Of a stretch of DNA of 64,000 bases, positions 11,140-22,733 are shown piece by piece (positions within the stretch are counted from its first letter, which is position 1; every line of letters begins with the position of its first letter). The position numbers and the translations under genes were made by a program. Origin of the DNA: Brassica napus (lineage: Eukaryota > Streptophyta > Magnoliopsida > Brassicales > Brassicaceae); contig NC_063450.1 in the NCBI RefSeq assembly GCF_020379485.1, positions 26,202,137-26,266,136 of the forward strand, given 5' to 3'. The notes under the pieces are model-generated. The model was not told the DNA's origin and made no database searches. It saw only the letters and a program-made list of their open reading frames with translations.

Positions 11140-13425
11140 ATGTCTATCGTTACATCAGACCGAGTATCTTTGCTGAACCATGTCAAACCATTCAAAACAA
11201 CATGGAAGGTTGAAGTAAAGGTTCTGCATTCATGGACACAACATTCGAATTACACTGGTGGAGACTCTGTTCAGTTCATACTAGCAGATAAGACAGTAAG
11301 TGTCTATTTGTTACCGTTATGTTTCACAAAGCTTTTACATATTCTCTAAACCTAAATTTAATGCGTTCTTATAATGTAGGGTGTTAAGATTCATTGTACC
11401 TGCAAGAAACTCTTCCTTGCTCGTGTTAAGAAATTGCAGATTGGAGCATGGAGGTTCATTGAGAATTTTGCCGTGACCCCAGCTGGCGGAAAGTACCGTC
11501 CAACGAGCCATGAATACAAGATGTCCATCCTAAGCAACTCCAACGTGACTGAGTCTTCCCTGAAAAATGATGATTTTTTTTTTGTCATTAACCAGTTTTC
11601 CCGAAATCACGAACGGGGAGTCTTGATTCAAATTTCCTTATTGGTAAGTCGTAAAAACTATAAAGAATAAATATATGCTTCTTTTAATATGAGCTAATAT
11701 AGCGATTCTTAAATATTGTTGTAGATGTTATTGGTCAGCCAATTGATAATGGAGATTTGCAAGTTGTGGCAGTGCAAACTAAAGAAACAAAGAAGCTGGA
11801 ACTTACTTTGAGAGATACTGAGTATGTTACTATGATCTTTTACAAATAGACATTCAGTTTTGTATCCAGAACTTGTGTTTACTATTTTTTTTTTTTATCT
11901 GTTATCAGTGATCAACAAATAGCGTGTTATCTTTGGGGTCGTTTTGCTGAACAACTTTATTATGCTTACAAAGTTGGTCAAGTGAACGAAAACTTCCTAT
12001 GTTGCTAAGATTTGCAAAAATAAATGTTTACAAGGGTAAGATCTCTACTACACTGATTAAACCAATTTAGTTTGTTTATAATATAATTATTATTCATTTT
12101 GAATTATTTATTTTGTTTGTTGTAGGACAAGTCCAGATAACTAATGCATTTGACACTTCAACTGTTGTGATTAATCCACCTGAATTTGATGTGCAAGATT
12201 ATCTAAGATTTTAAGTTATATTCTAATCATTTATAACCGTTTAAAATATATATTACATAAGTCTTTATGCAAACATTTTATTATGCATTTAGGATGCCAA
12301 ATAATGAGCAAAATAATGAGCTTGCTCTCACAACTGGTTGTCGTGAGGTTGTCAAACCAAAGGGAAACAAACGCCAACCAGATAAATGGTCTCTTTACCC
12401 AGAAAGAACAATTTTGGATATCATTATGGTAACTGAGGTATTTTTTTGAGAATTGACTTTAAATTATTGACCTTTTTGGTACACCTTACTAACAGTACTG
12501 ATATTTTTGTAGTATGATAAATGCATTGTCAAGGCAACTGTCTATGCAATAGACACAGACTGGGCATGGTATTATTTTGGTTGTGTTAAGTGCCACTACA
12601 AAAAGGTGACCAACATTACTAATAAAGAATTGGTGCCTGTGAAACATCTGTGGTATTGTGGTTACATGCAAGCAGTCAGTCACCAATGTTGCTCCAAAGT
12701 ATGTATCTTTATCTTGAATCACTAATGCTCACGATCTTAATTACTGAACTAATTTAAATTTTTCTATTAGGTTTAAACTCCATCTCCTAATAAAGGATGA
12801 CACTGGTGAAACTAAGGTGATGTTACTTGATACTACTGTTGAACCCATTTTGGGAGTAAGTGCTGAAGTTCTTTTAGATGGTTCTCTAGAAGAGGTGTAT
12901 GTTCACAATTATATTAGGATTCTATATTTGTCGATCTTAAAATTTGTTTGTATATTTTTTATTAGGTTGAGGATCCTGAAGATTTGCTTAACGCTATTAC
13001 TGATCTGATTGGGAAGACTTTGATGTTTGGTGTCTATGTGGGCAAAGACAATGTTGACTATGGATCCCACATATGTAACATTGGGAAAACTTGGTCTGCT
13101 GATGAAATAATATCAGAGTCTGACGATGACAATTCTGAAGATACATTGACTAATGGTGTTTCATCTGATCGTTCATCAGGACAGGTTTATAAGTTTTGTA
13201 TGTTTTTTATATTCTTAAAACATATCTATATTGGTGACCTTAATAATGTTGTATGCTTTTTTGTTTTAGGTATCTTTCATCACCATTGACAGTGAAGATA
13301 ACACCTGTTTATCCTCAACTCCACTTTCAAAACGTAAAGTTGACAATGAAATTGAAGACCTTTCTTCTACTTCAAAAAAACAGTGCTCAAAGATTATCAA
13401 GGTTGAAAAGGTTGTTGTGGAGTAG
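11140..13425 (+). pseudogene. Helitron RPA1-like OB-fold protein
   Basis: Single-stranded DNA-binding protein related to replication protein A subunit 1, commonly carried by plant Helitrons and thought to help rolling-circle transposition. Exon 1 is 11140-11295 (MSIVTSDRVSLLNHVKPFK). Exon 2 from 11380 continues the first OB fold. Later exons include VQITNAFDTSTVVINPPEF near 12130. A zinc-ribbon-like exon (CVKCHYK ... WYCGYMQAVSHQCC, about 12510-12700) and a C-terminal exon with an acidic, serine-rich tail end at TAG 13425. Introns have plain GT-AG borders. The frame slips near 11620, and in the exon near 12000 the end reads to a stop (NENFLCC), so I call it a pseudogene. The family is clear; details of each exon are less so. 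Confidence 0.75.
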
Positions 13426-14227
13426 TTGAAGGTTGCGTGTGCTTGAAGTTCAAAGTTGCATCTTATTGTCACTTCCATGTTTTTCAATTTTTAAGAATAA
13501 GTGGTTTTCCAGTTTCTCTTTTCATTTTGTTGTTATTTTCCTTCCAAGTACGATGAGTTTTATTTAATTTATAAGTTTTTAATGAAATAAAGCTTAGTTT
13601 TTATAAATATGTGATTCATTTTATATATACTCAACAATGACAAAATATCCGAACAACTAAGTATGTCTTGAACCTATTTGCATTGAACGTTAAATAAATA
13701 CTTACTTGGAAGGAAAGTGTTGTTCGTTGCCCTTATGACTTCACAATTTTCTCCGCTGACCTTCATGTTAGACACGTTAACTGTCCTGCAAATTTAGAAT
13801 ATCCCACTTAGTGTTGTTAGTACTCTAAAATGTTTAAAACAATGTTATATAATACTCTAAATTTATCGGTTAATATATTTGAGAATCTAAAATATTGTAA
13901 CTGCAATAAAATATTCAGATGATGTAAAGAGATATTATACTACCAAATGTTGTAAAGAATCTTAACTAATTCTCATATTGATTTAGAATCATCCCGCTCT
14001 TTTTCTGTCTTCAAAATATTTCGTGACTGTAAGCACTGAGATTAACATTTCATTATAGAAATAGAATGGGCGCAGCAGTCACTGAAAAATTCTAAACCTA
14101 TCCAACTTTTGTTAAGGTGATTCTGATAATCCTCTTAATATAAGCAATGTTTGATTCGTGATAAATTTTCAATTCATAGTATTTATAGACAAAGAGTTTT
14201 CTGCGTCCTGGCCTTGATATTTGCAGG

Positions 14228-16597
14228 ATGAAAAGAAAGCATCTTCCTCCCCTTGGAGTTTATGGTCATAAAAAACGTTCACAGTCTGATTCTAAACAAA
14301 GACATTTTTCTTCCCAATCAAAAGATGTCCCCTTGAGAACTGTTTTTGCAAGACTATTGAATGATATTACCAGTCAAAATATTGAATCAATATCTCAACC
14401 GCGAGTTACAGTGACTATGTAAGAACCTAAAAACAAACGAGGTTGTTTTATATTCGATGCTATGCCTATGCTCATAAACTATGTTATTTTTACCATTCGA
14501 CTCACATATTAATTTGTATTTGTTGTAGTTTTTTTCTGACAAATCAAACAATGATAGCGCTAATCTGAAGAAAAGGAGTCATATACAAAAAGGTATATAG
14601 TCATTGAAATAGAGGCAAAAATTGTCTGCAATTATGCCAAAACGTTTTTAACTTCATTATATAAGCAAAGGTTAGAATATGAGTTCTATTATGTAGGCAT
14701 CTCCGCTACCAACACTGGATCATGTTCAAGTCAGCTCACATTTGGAAAACAAAACACTCCAAATCCTAAAATGCCAAACTCAAAAAAACAGAGATACGCC
14801 TAAGGATTCAGGAATGTTAGGAAAAGAAGGTTCAAAAGTAGATCCGGTGAATGAAGGTATTACCTTGATTAAGCTTATATTTCAGGTCTACAAGAACTTC
14901 AACAATAACTGTTTCATGTATTTTGCAGATCTACTAGGCAACATGGATGAATATGATGATCTACAATTTGATTGTAGTAGTCAGGAAAGCGGTGAAACTG
15001 ATAATACAGATGACGGTCAACCTATTGCGTTAGAACCAGAGAAAGACAATCAATCTGACCGAGTTAGTTTTCTGGCAGCAATGTTTAAAAAGACCTTTTC
15101 TGAGGTGAAGACAAAAGTTAAGCCAGTAAAGGCCAAAGAAGATGGTTAGTTTTCACTTAAGTTAATTTGTAATTTTTTAAAAGTATATTTTCCTAACCTA
15201 CATTCTTATAATGTACCAGATTATGTTGATGAGGGTGACCCAACATACACTTGTGTTCATTGTGGTGCTATTATGTGGAATAATGAACGCATAAACAAGA
15301 GCAAATATAGAAAGAAGCCTATATTTACATTGTGTTGTATGCAAGGACAGGTTCAGTTGCCACTTTTAAAAAAACCACAGGACCTTCTCATGAACCTTTT
15401 TAACAGGGACTGATAGTCTTAGCAAGCACTTCCAAAGGAATACGAGACCATATAACATGGTTTTCTCTTTCACTTCACTTGGTGGAAAGGTAGAGAACTC
15501 TCTAAATAAGGGACGAGGACCACAAATGTTTCAGCTTCATGGTGAAAACTATCATTTGTCTGGAAGTTTAACACCACCTGAAGGAGACTATGCCAAGTTT
15601 GGACAGCTATACATTGTGGATACATCCACAGAGAATGAAGTTGAAAACAGATCTAATGCTCTTAGGTAACTAATATTGGTTTGCTAATAATTAAGCTCTC
15701 GTGATGTTTTAACTGTACAATTGAAATACTAAGTGATTCTTATTTTGTGTTTGTTATCAGTAAAAGCAAAAAATCGTCATCAGATAGTAAGCAAGACGGC
15801 CTGAAGAAAGAAATTATCCAGCCTATTATCAATATGTTGAATGCTGTTAATCCATAGGTTATGAAGTTTCGTTCAGCTAGAGAGAGGTTTCTGGAAAATC
15901 CTGAAAAGACTTTCCATATGAGGTTAGTCAGTAGAAGTGACAAAGATGGGAGGACATATAATATGCCAACAGCATCTGAGGTAGCTGCATTGATTCCTGG
16001 GGATTTTGAGTTAGGAATGGATAAGCGTGATATTGTTCTGCAGCACAAGTCTGGCCGGCTTACCAGGATCGATGAGATTCATATTTCCTATCTAGCACTA
16101 CAATATCCTCTAATATTTGTGTATGGTGAGGATGGTTTCAGGTTTGGTATTAAAAAAGGTGTCACAGAAGCTTCAAAGAAACTCAAAAAAGATACTATTA
16201 GTATGACACAGTATTTTGCTTATCGGATTCAAGAGCGAGAATCTGAGTCTCATGTTTTGCTTTATTCAAGAAGGTTATTTCAGCAATTCATAGTGGATGC
16301 CTATACTACAATAGAATCTAACAGATTGAGGTATTTGAAGCTTAACCAGACATGCTTGCGGTCAGATAGTTATGATTCTATCAAGGAGTCTGAAAATGAT
16401 GGCAACTCAGATATGAATGAACAAGGTTAATAATTTTTTCTACCAGCTACTTTCACAGGTGGTCCAAGATACATGAAGAATCTGTACTTAGACGCTATGG
16501 CCATCTGTAGACATTTTGGTTTTCCTGACCTTTTCATCACATTTACATGCAATCCAAAATGGCCTGAAATTACAAGATCTATTCAGAGCCTTAGTCA
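14228..16597 (+). pseudogene. Helitron Rep/helicase, N-terminal part only
   Basis: N-terminal region of the Helitron transposase, which nicks and transfers DNA by rolling circle. Visible pieces are a basic leader (14228-14422), an exon at 14742-15149, a zinc-finger stretch (YTCVHCGAIMWNNERI, about 15246), a segment ending in GNxYHLSG-like text (15457-15669), and the Helitron_like_N domain from 15861 (FGMDKRDIVL-type region and HISYLALQYPLIF). It ends near GFPDLFITFTCNPKWPEITR at about 16580. The HUH nuclease motif and the whole SF1B helicase that should follow are missing; the sequence switches to an ABC-transporter fragment. Stop codons also interrupt the frame (for example after 15400 and at 16430). 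It cannot encode a working transposase. Confidence 0.8.
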
Positions 16598-16785
16598 GAG
16601 CATGTGGTTCAGGAAACATTGGACCAGTTATGGTTAACAGAACCATTGGGGGTGGTGGCACATCGGTTATCAACAATCAAGAACACATATGTAATTGATG
16701 TGGTTAAGAATGGTGCACTGTGGAGAAAGGAAATCAAGAGACTTTGCTTGATAAAAAGATGGCCTCCCTGCTTCTTTGGTACATC
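16595..16785 (+). pseudogene. Captured ABCB-type transporter fragment
   Basis: Read in the frame starting GAG CAT GTG, the sequence gives EHVVQETLDQL, then VVAHRLSTIKNTYVIDVVKN, then after a one-base slip VEKGNQETLLDKKMASLL. This is the C-terminal half of an ABCB (MDR/P-glycoprotein type) nucleotide-binding domain: the segment after the D-loop, the H-loop with its histidine in AHRLSTI, and the usual tail. It has the same orientation as the Rep gene and directly replaces the rest of it. It has no start of its own and is frame-shifted, so it is a gene fragment carried by the Helitron. Confidence 0.8.
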
Positions 16786-19080
16786 TTCATCTGAGTGTTT
16801 CTACGTGAACTTTGTTTAAAGATTACCTTCCATTTGTGAGAAATATGGAATTGACAACGAAACTATTACAATATTTAGATTCAGTATGAATATTATGTCC
16901 ACAAATTTTCTTTTATGGTAGGTGATACGATAATCATATTTTACAAATCAATAAAATAATAAATTAACAAAAGAAAAAAATAAATTATAAAAAAAGAGAA
17001 AGTAATTTATGTTTTCAGAAATGTAAAATCTAACCAATCATGTTTATCCAATTACAACTCAAAATAAGAAACTAAGCTAACAAAGGAAATATATCCTTCT
17101 AATATATTTAACTTAAATTCTTTGGAAATTTAATATCCAAAATAAATTCTTTGAAAAAATTGTATCCTAAAGTAAGTCTAATCATACAAAATTATATATA
17201 TCAAAATATATTTTTTTAAAGAAAATCAATGTGAAGATGGATACACTTTTATATCCACAAAACGAGTTGCAAGACTCACAATAGTCACTACAATTATTTA
17301 GTGATGACAGTCAACCATATTAATGCTCCAACCATGTTTCAGAGTTTGATGAACTCGGTTCTTAAACCTTATATGCGACAATATGTTCTCACATTTTCAT
17401 GACAATTTCATGTATAATTCATCACCAGAAAAAATGTGGAACATCTTAAAATGCGACTTTGAAGTGATGAGACAGAATGTTTGTATGGTATAAGAGAAGT
17501 AAGTATGCTTTTGCTACGGAGCGTGGAGTATTGGGGGCATTATGTTGATTCTGAGGAGTATCTACTACATATTCAATGAAAGTTAAAGCAATTGTTTGAT
17601 GGCATAATTCTGCTCTTCTATTTTAAATTTCATTCTTTTTTGATAGATCAATAAATTTGAAATTTCATCATAAAAAAGACAATTATATTATTCTCAAGCA
17701 ACTACATGGACTTTTAGGCTTGGCCACTACTATTATAGATGTTTTATGCAGTGTTCCATAAGTTTTTGTGATAAGTTTCACAAGAATTTATCTTTCAAAA
17801 TAAATTGAAAATCAATTATAAAAGTTAAACTAACAAATAAAAATATAAAAAATAAACTGTTATAATATCTCTCCTAATATTCAACAGAAAAATGTTTAAC
17901 TAACAAAAAAAACGAACATACACTATATCTAAAAACTGAAATAAGTTCCAAAGATTTTGACAAAATAAAACCCATAAATCTTGACAAACTTATTTGTAAT
18001 AGTTACGGATAGAAAATGTCCAGTTAGGGATATTTACCTGGCTTTTAAATAAATATGAAAACTTGAAAGATACATAATAGCTAAAAGATTGATGCTCAGT
18101 CATTCAAAATGTCAAACCATTCTTATTAAATTATAAGTCTACACATATATATCATATTTCTAAAACATGCTGGAAAATTTGCTATTTTATAAATTAGTTA
18201 TTTAGTTAAGAAAATATCTCACATTCCCAGTAACTTCTAAAAAATCATCTGTTTTAAATACTATATCTTTTCAAATTATAAAATACTATTTTAGCACTGC
18301 TTTCACAATTATCATACTAAGAGATACATTTAGAAAAGGAAGTGAAATGATGATTTCGTAGTTTTAAAACATATTATGAAAATATAAATACAATATTTGA
18401 TGAAGGTGCAAGCTTTGACAAACATAAATTCCACCGCAATTTTCAACTTTAGTGCCTTCTGTATTGCCAAATGCAAAATCAGGTTAGGTTCTTAAATTCG
18501 TGTGTTTGATTGTCATTTAGTCAAACAATAAAATGATAAAGACCAGCAGAATAACAGAAATCATAGTTAAACTTATATTAATCAACATAATTAGAGACAT
18601 TTGCAAGTAGTAATTATACATATATTATTCTTGAAAATTAATTTATATTAATAAACATCATCTAAAAAAAGAAAATTTAAACATCCTAGATAAAAGAAAC
18701 ATAGAAAAAAATAAACTTAATAAAAAAGTATTGTATCTTGCATACATATAATTCTTATTATGTCGTAAACTATTAAATTTTGTTTTAGTAAAGTTAATAT
18801 TACACCATAAAACATACTAAAATGGTTTCAATCCTAAAACCACATTCAACGACCGATTTCAAATTATGATATAAACTTAGAATGATATTTTAAGAGTTTG
18901 GAGAACTTTTTCTTACTATGCATTTATTTATGATACACTTTCGATTTTTTAAAAATCTTTAGATGATACAAATAATACAATAACTCTAGATTGACTATAC
19001 TAAATCTAAAATTAAATATAATATAAAATACATCAATTTATTTATAAGTAAAATGGTAAATATTTCAAAATAAATAATCT
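16786..19080 (+). other. Helitron 3' non-coding region
   Basis: Very AT-rich with no coding frame that looks real on either strand. It contains nothing recognised apart from scattered A/T runs and ends at the terminal hairpin of the Helitron. Confidence 0.6.
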
Positions 19081-19194
19081 GCGCGTAGCGCGAAAAAAAT
19101 CTCTAGTTAGATATAAACTTGAAATACAAATAGATTGGAAAATTTCACAGTACTTAAAAATCAATAAATTTTCTATATATAAATATAATAAGTA

Positions 19195-19480
19195 CTACCT
19201 ATGTTCCTAAATGTATGATGTTTTAAAAAATTTCGATGTTTTAATATATAAGATGTTTTCACAATTTTATTTTCTCAAAAAAATATATAAGATGTTTTCA
19301 TTTTTCTAGGTAACCTTTTACTTTATTAAAAACTGTGCAACCAATCATATTTGATAATCTACTTTGTAATTGGTTGAATAAAATTAATTTATAGTTTTAA
19401 TGATACTTTTTAGACAAAATAATGATTTTTTTAATATGCGTGTTTTTACTTAAACATCTTATATTTAGAAACAGAAGGAG
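19195..19480. mobile_element. Stowaway-like MITE
   Basis: Terminal inverted repeats of about 28 bp: CTACCTATGTTCCTAAATG at the left and the complement of TTTAGAAACAGAAGGAG at the right, flanked by TA on both sides. About 285 bp, AT-rich, no coding capacity. The ends resemble the common CTCCCTCYGTTTCTAAAT type of Tc1/mariner-derived MITEs in Brassicaceae. Confidence 0.75.
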
Positions 19481-19882
19481 TAATTTAAAGTACTTTTTCA
19501 TTCAAAGTTATTATTACATGATAAAAAAATGCTTAACTTCTTTTTAAAAAAAAAAAGCTTAACAAATCCAGTAAATGTTCCCTTTTTGGGTTTAGTGGAG
19601 TTGGTGGCATATGGTTTGGTAATGTGACTAATGTCGTAGAGGGCTGAAAACGACAAAGACTGTTAGACCGTCAAATTCACAATCTAGCCAAAGTTCAAAT
19701 CAAGAAGTCAAGCCCGGTTTATTTCCCGGTCCGATTCACTAAGGTCCACGTTACATCAAACACAAAACAGAATCTGCTTTGAACCACACACAAAATGAAC
19801 AAAAAGGTGTCTGTGTCTTCCCCCAACCGCGCGTCACGTGTCTCTAAGCGCTTCTCATCACACTGTCCGAACATAGCCGCCA

Positions 19883-19945
19883 GACAAAAACCCTTCTTTT
19901 TTTTTTTTTTTTTTTTTTTTTTTGCAACTGACAAAAACCCTTCTT
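19883..19945 (-). mobile_element. Minute poly(A) retroposon with 16-bp target duplication
   Basis: The 16-mer GACAAAAACCCTTCTT occurs at 19883-19898 and 19930-19945. Between the copies is a run of about 25 T followed by GCAACT. On the minus strand this reads AGTTGC plus poly(A) between direct repeats, which is the pattern of a severely 5'-truncated LINE-driven insertion. It lies about 490-550 bp upstream of the Sec14-like start codon. Confidence 0.6.
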
Positions 19946-20099
19946 CTTGAACTACTTTTCGTACAATTAAGTCTTTGACACTTTTAGACCGTAACTTAAC
20001 CACTTCTCGGTATCAATATTATGCTCTTCAATTTCTATGTTTGAGTTTGACTTATCGATTCGATCTCATCGCAGTCGCTTTAGTTCATTTTTTTCTAAG

Positions 20100-20428
20100 G
20101 TGAGTTCATGTTCTTTAACTTTTTGATTTCTGAATTTATCTTGATTGTAGTAATCCAGGAGTCCGATCAAAGGGCATATGTTAGTTAGTTGTCTTGATTC
20201 TTAAACTGTTATATGGATGTATTTCTGTCTTGTGTGTAATCAGAACCTGTTCTTGTGTTTCTAAATTATCAAATTTAGATGTGTCTATTATATGCATTGG
20301 TTCTTATGTTGTATCTCCCCTCTTTCTGGCTAATGAATGATAAAATCTTGAGTATGAATCTCTGTATTTTGTTCCTTTTTTACTTGTCTCTGATCAATTT
20401 CGGTTGCTCCTTTATCCTCAATTTTCAG
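20100..20428 (+). other. Likely 5'-UTR intron of the Sec14-like gene
   Basis: Donor CTAAG/GTGAGT at 20099/20100 and acceptor TTTTCAG/CAAG at 20428/20429, four bases before the start codon. Leader introns of this kind are common in plants. Inferred only from splice consensus. Confidence 0.55.
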
Positions 20429-20432
20429 CAAG

Positions 20433-21754
20433 ATGAGCCTTGGTACCAAAAGCTCATCTTCCAGTGGGTTTGAGAATACATCGCCACCAGAGGATTATCT
20501 AAACAAGGTATAATGACGATGATTATGGTAATGATGATGATAAGAGAAATCATTAGCTGCTTTGTGGTGATGATAATTTTATGTGTGATTAATCAACTAT
20601 TATATATTGTCTGATGATATAATTATAGATAAAGGAAGTGAGGACATTACTAGGGCCATTGACTGAGAAGTCATCTGAGTATTGTTCAGATGATGCCATT
20701 ACCCGTTATTTAGCTGCACGTAACGGCCATGTCAAGAAAGCAGCTAAAATGCTTAAAGAAACCTTGAAATGGAGGATTCAGTACAAACCAGAGGAAATTC
20801 GATGGGTATGTATGTATGTATGTATGTATCTTAAATCTGTGAACATTCTTTAAAATCGTAAAATGGTTGTTATTTTTTGTAACACGAAAATGGTTGTTAA
20901 ACATGTGAAATGGTTATAGGAGGAGATTGCACGAGAAGCTGAGACCGGTAAAATATACCGATCTAATTATACCGACAAATATGGAAGACCAGTTTTGGTT
21001 ATGAGACCAAGTTGCCAGGTTGGCCTCTTATCCACCCTTTCAATTCAAACCTCTGATTCTCTATGAAATTTTTCTTTGATTTATTGTATATGTTTTGATT
21101 TTATTACAGAATACAAAATCTCCTAAAGGGCAGATTAGATTCTTGGTATACTGCATGGAGAATGCAATCATGAATCTACCGGATAACCAAGAACAAATGG
21201 TTTGGCTAATTGATTTTCACGGTTTCAACATGTCGCATTTATCCATCAAAGTGTCTCGAGAAACCGCTCATGTGTTACAAGAACATTACCCTGAACGCTT
21301 AGGCTTGGCCATACTATACAACCCACCTAAGATTTTTGAACCGTTTTGGAAGGTATGTTTTCAAGAATCTCTCATGCAAATGTATCATGAAACTTTATTG
21401 ACATAATGTGTCATTGTATAAACCTGGAAGATGGTGAAACCGTTTCTAGAGCCAAAGACTTGCAACAAGGTGAAGTTTGTATACTCGGATGATAACTTGA
21501 GCAAGAAGATTCTTGAGGATATTTTCGATATGGAGCAACTTGAGGTTGCCTTTGGTGGGGAAAACAGTGATTTGAGTTTCAATTTTGAGAAGTATGCTGA
21601 GAGAATGAGAGAGGATGATTTGAAGTTCTATGGAAACACACCAGTGTCTTCAACCTCAGCTCATTTTACCAACTCTGATTCTGAGGTTTCAGACACTGAG
21701 ATGAAGCGCTTGGAGGACATACCAGATGAGAAGATCAAGAACGGAACCTCTTAA
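20433..21754 (+). CDS. Sec14-like (CRAL-TRIO) lipid-transfer protein
   Basis: Encodes a 305-residue Sec14p-like phosphatidylinositol-transfer protein, expected to bind a phospholipid or similar ligand in a closed pocket at the cytosolic face of membranes. Exons by GT-AG rule: 20433-20507, 20629-20805, 20920-21018, 21110-21352, 21431-21754, all joining in frame. The CRAL-TRIO N domain lies near residues 30-85 (DDAITRYLAARNGHVKKAAK). The lipid-binding domain follows (MVWLIDFHGFNMSHLS; HVLQEHYPERLGLAILYNPP). The tail is serine/acidic (SDSEVSDTEMKRLEDIP). A 5'-UTR intron seems to run 20100-20428. The donor of intron 2 is embedded in a GTAT microsatellite. No break is seen. By recall it matches Arabidopsis At1g22180. 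Its converging neighbour is the mutase pseudogene. Confidence 0.92.
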
Positions 21755-22288
21755 CAAGAACCTAGACATGAAGCCTAGAATAAAAGAAGCTCCTGGTTTA
21801 ACTAAAACATCAACTCTTCTTATCTTCTTCTTAACCATTCTTACTAATAAGCTGGAGATACACTCTTACATGTAACGGTGGATACGCCACATATATATGA
21901 ACTCCTATATACTTTGCGTTGATTGTGGAAGTGATTTAAATCTAGATACACCAGAAAAAAGCACAAGAAAGATTGACTTGTTATCAAGATTGACATATGA
22001 GAGTGGGGTCCAAAAACCTTGCAGTACGGTATTTATCTTTTATGATTAGGAAAACCGCTTTTAATAGATTAAATTCCTAAACAGAAAAAAAATATCTGAT
22101 TTTAAAGCTGCATGAATCTGAGTTTAAAATATTGTAGTAAAACGGATATTTGCTTCAATGATGTTTTTTTTCTTCTGTGTTCTTGTTTTCTTCGTGTTTT
22201 TGTTTACAACACTTTATAAACCGCTCTAAGGTCCAAATCTTGAGGGAAAAGAGCTACGTATATTAACAACCTATTTCTTCATTTAACT
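21755..22288. other. Sec14/mutase convergent intergenic region
   Basis: No gene. It should hold the 3' UTR of the Sec14-like gene on the left and the original 3' UTR of the mutase gene on the right. Before the copia insertion the two stop codons were only about 530 bp apart. Confidence 0.6.
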
Positions 22289-22318
22289 TCAGGAACAAAT
22301 GACTTCACTGCTCTCGTC
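22289..22318 (-). pseudogene. Detached C-terminal end of the mutase gene
   Basis: On the minus strand this reads (D)ESSEVICS then TGA. It continues exactly from the codon interrupted at 27630 on the far side of copia E, sharing the TCGTC target duplication. It is the last ten codons of the phosphoglycerate mutase gene, cut off by the insertion. Confidence 0.85.
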
Positions 22319-22705
22319 TATTAACAAAAGCTCCAACTCTCAAAATATAGTCGAGCCAAAACCAGTTCGAACCCACACAAACAAGCCCACAGAAAATCAG
22401 TCTCAGTCTAGTCAAAGAGTTTCCCCAACGGCTCCAACACTTCACGACAAGAAGAGATATGAAGAAGAGAAGAGAAGAGAAGAGGAAAACAGATAGCGAC
22501 TGCTTGTACGAACCCGCGTGATGGTCCTGCTTTGTACAACTCATTTGAGGCCCTTGGATCGTTGGGAGAAGAGAGATGAAGAAACATCAAGAGTTAACTA
22601 GGGCTTTTATAGTTTTCAATATAATCTTGTATTGAGACATTGTGAAACCTTAAGAAACAAGAAATAGAAAAGATACTTTCAGAAACTTATTTCTTCAAAC
22701 TTTCA
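22319..22705 (+). repeat. 5' LTR of copia E
   Basis: TATTAACAAAAG to CAAACTTTCA. It contains a GA-rich tract with an AAGAGAAGAG repeat one unit longer than in the 3' LTR. Confidence 0.93.
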
Positions 22706-22733
22706 TAGTATCAGAGCTCCAGGGAGTAGATCC

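Larger units (their letters stand above)
10720..19106 (+). mobile_element. Decayed autonomous-type Helitron
   Basis: It carries an RPA-like gene (11140-13425) and a Helitron-type Rep gene (14228-16597), the pair typical of plant autonomous Helitrons. The 3' terminus is clear: a hairpin GCGCGTAGCGC (19081-19091), an A-rich spacer and CTAG at 19103-19106 followed by T. The 5' terminus is uncertain; a TC start preceded by A near 10716 is one candidate. A 78-bp tandem repeat lies at 10823-10978. Confidence 0.75.
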
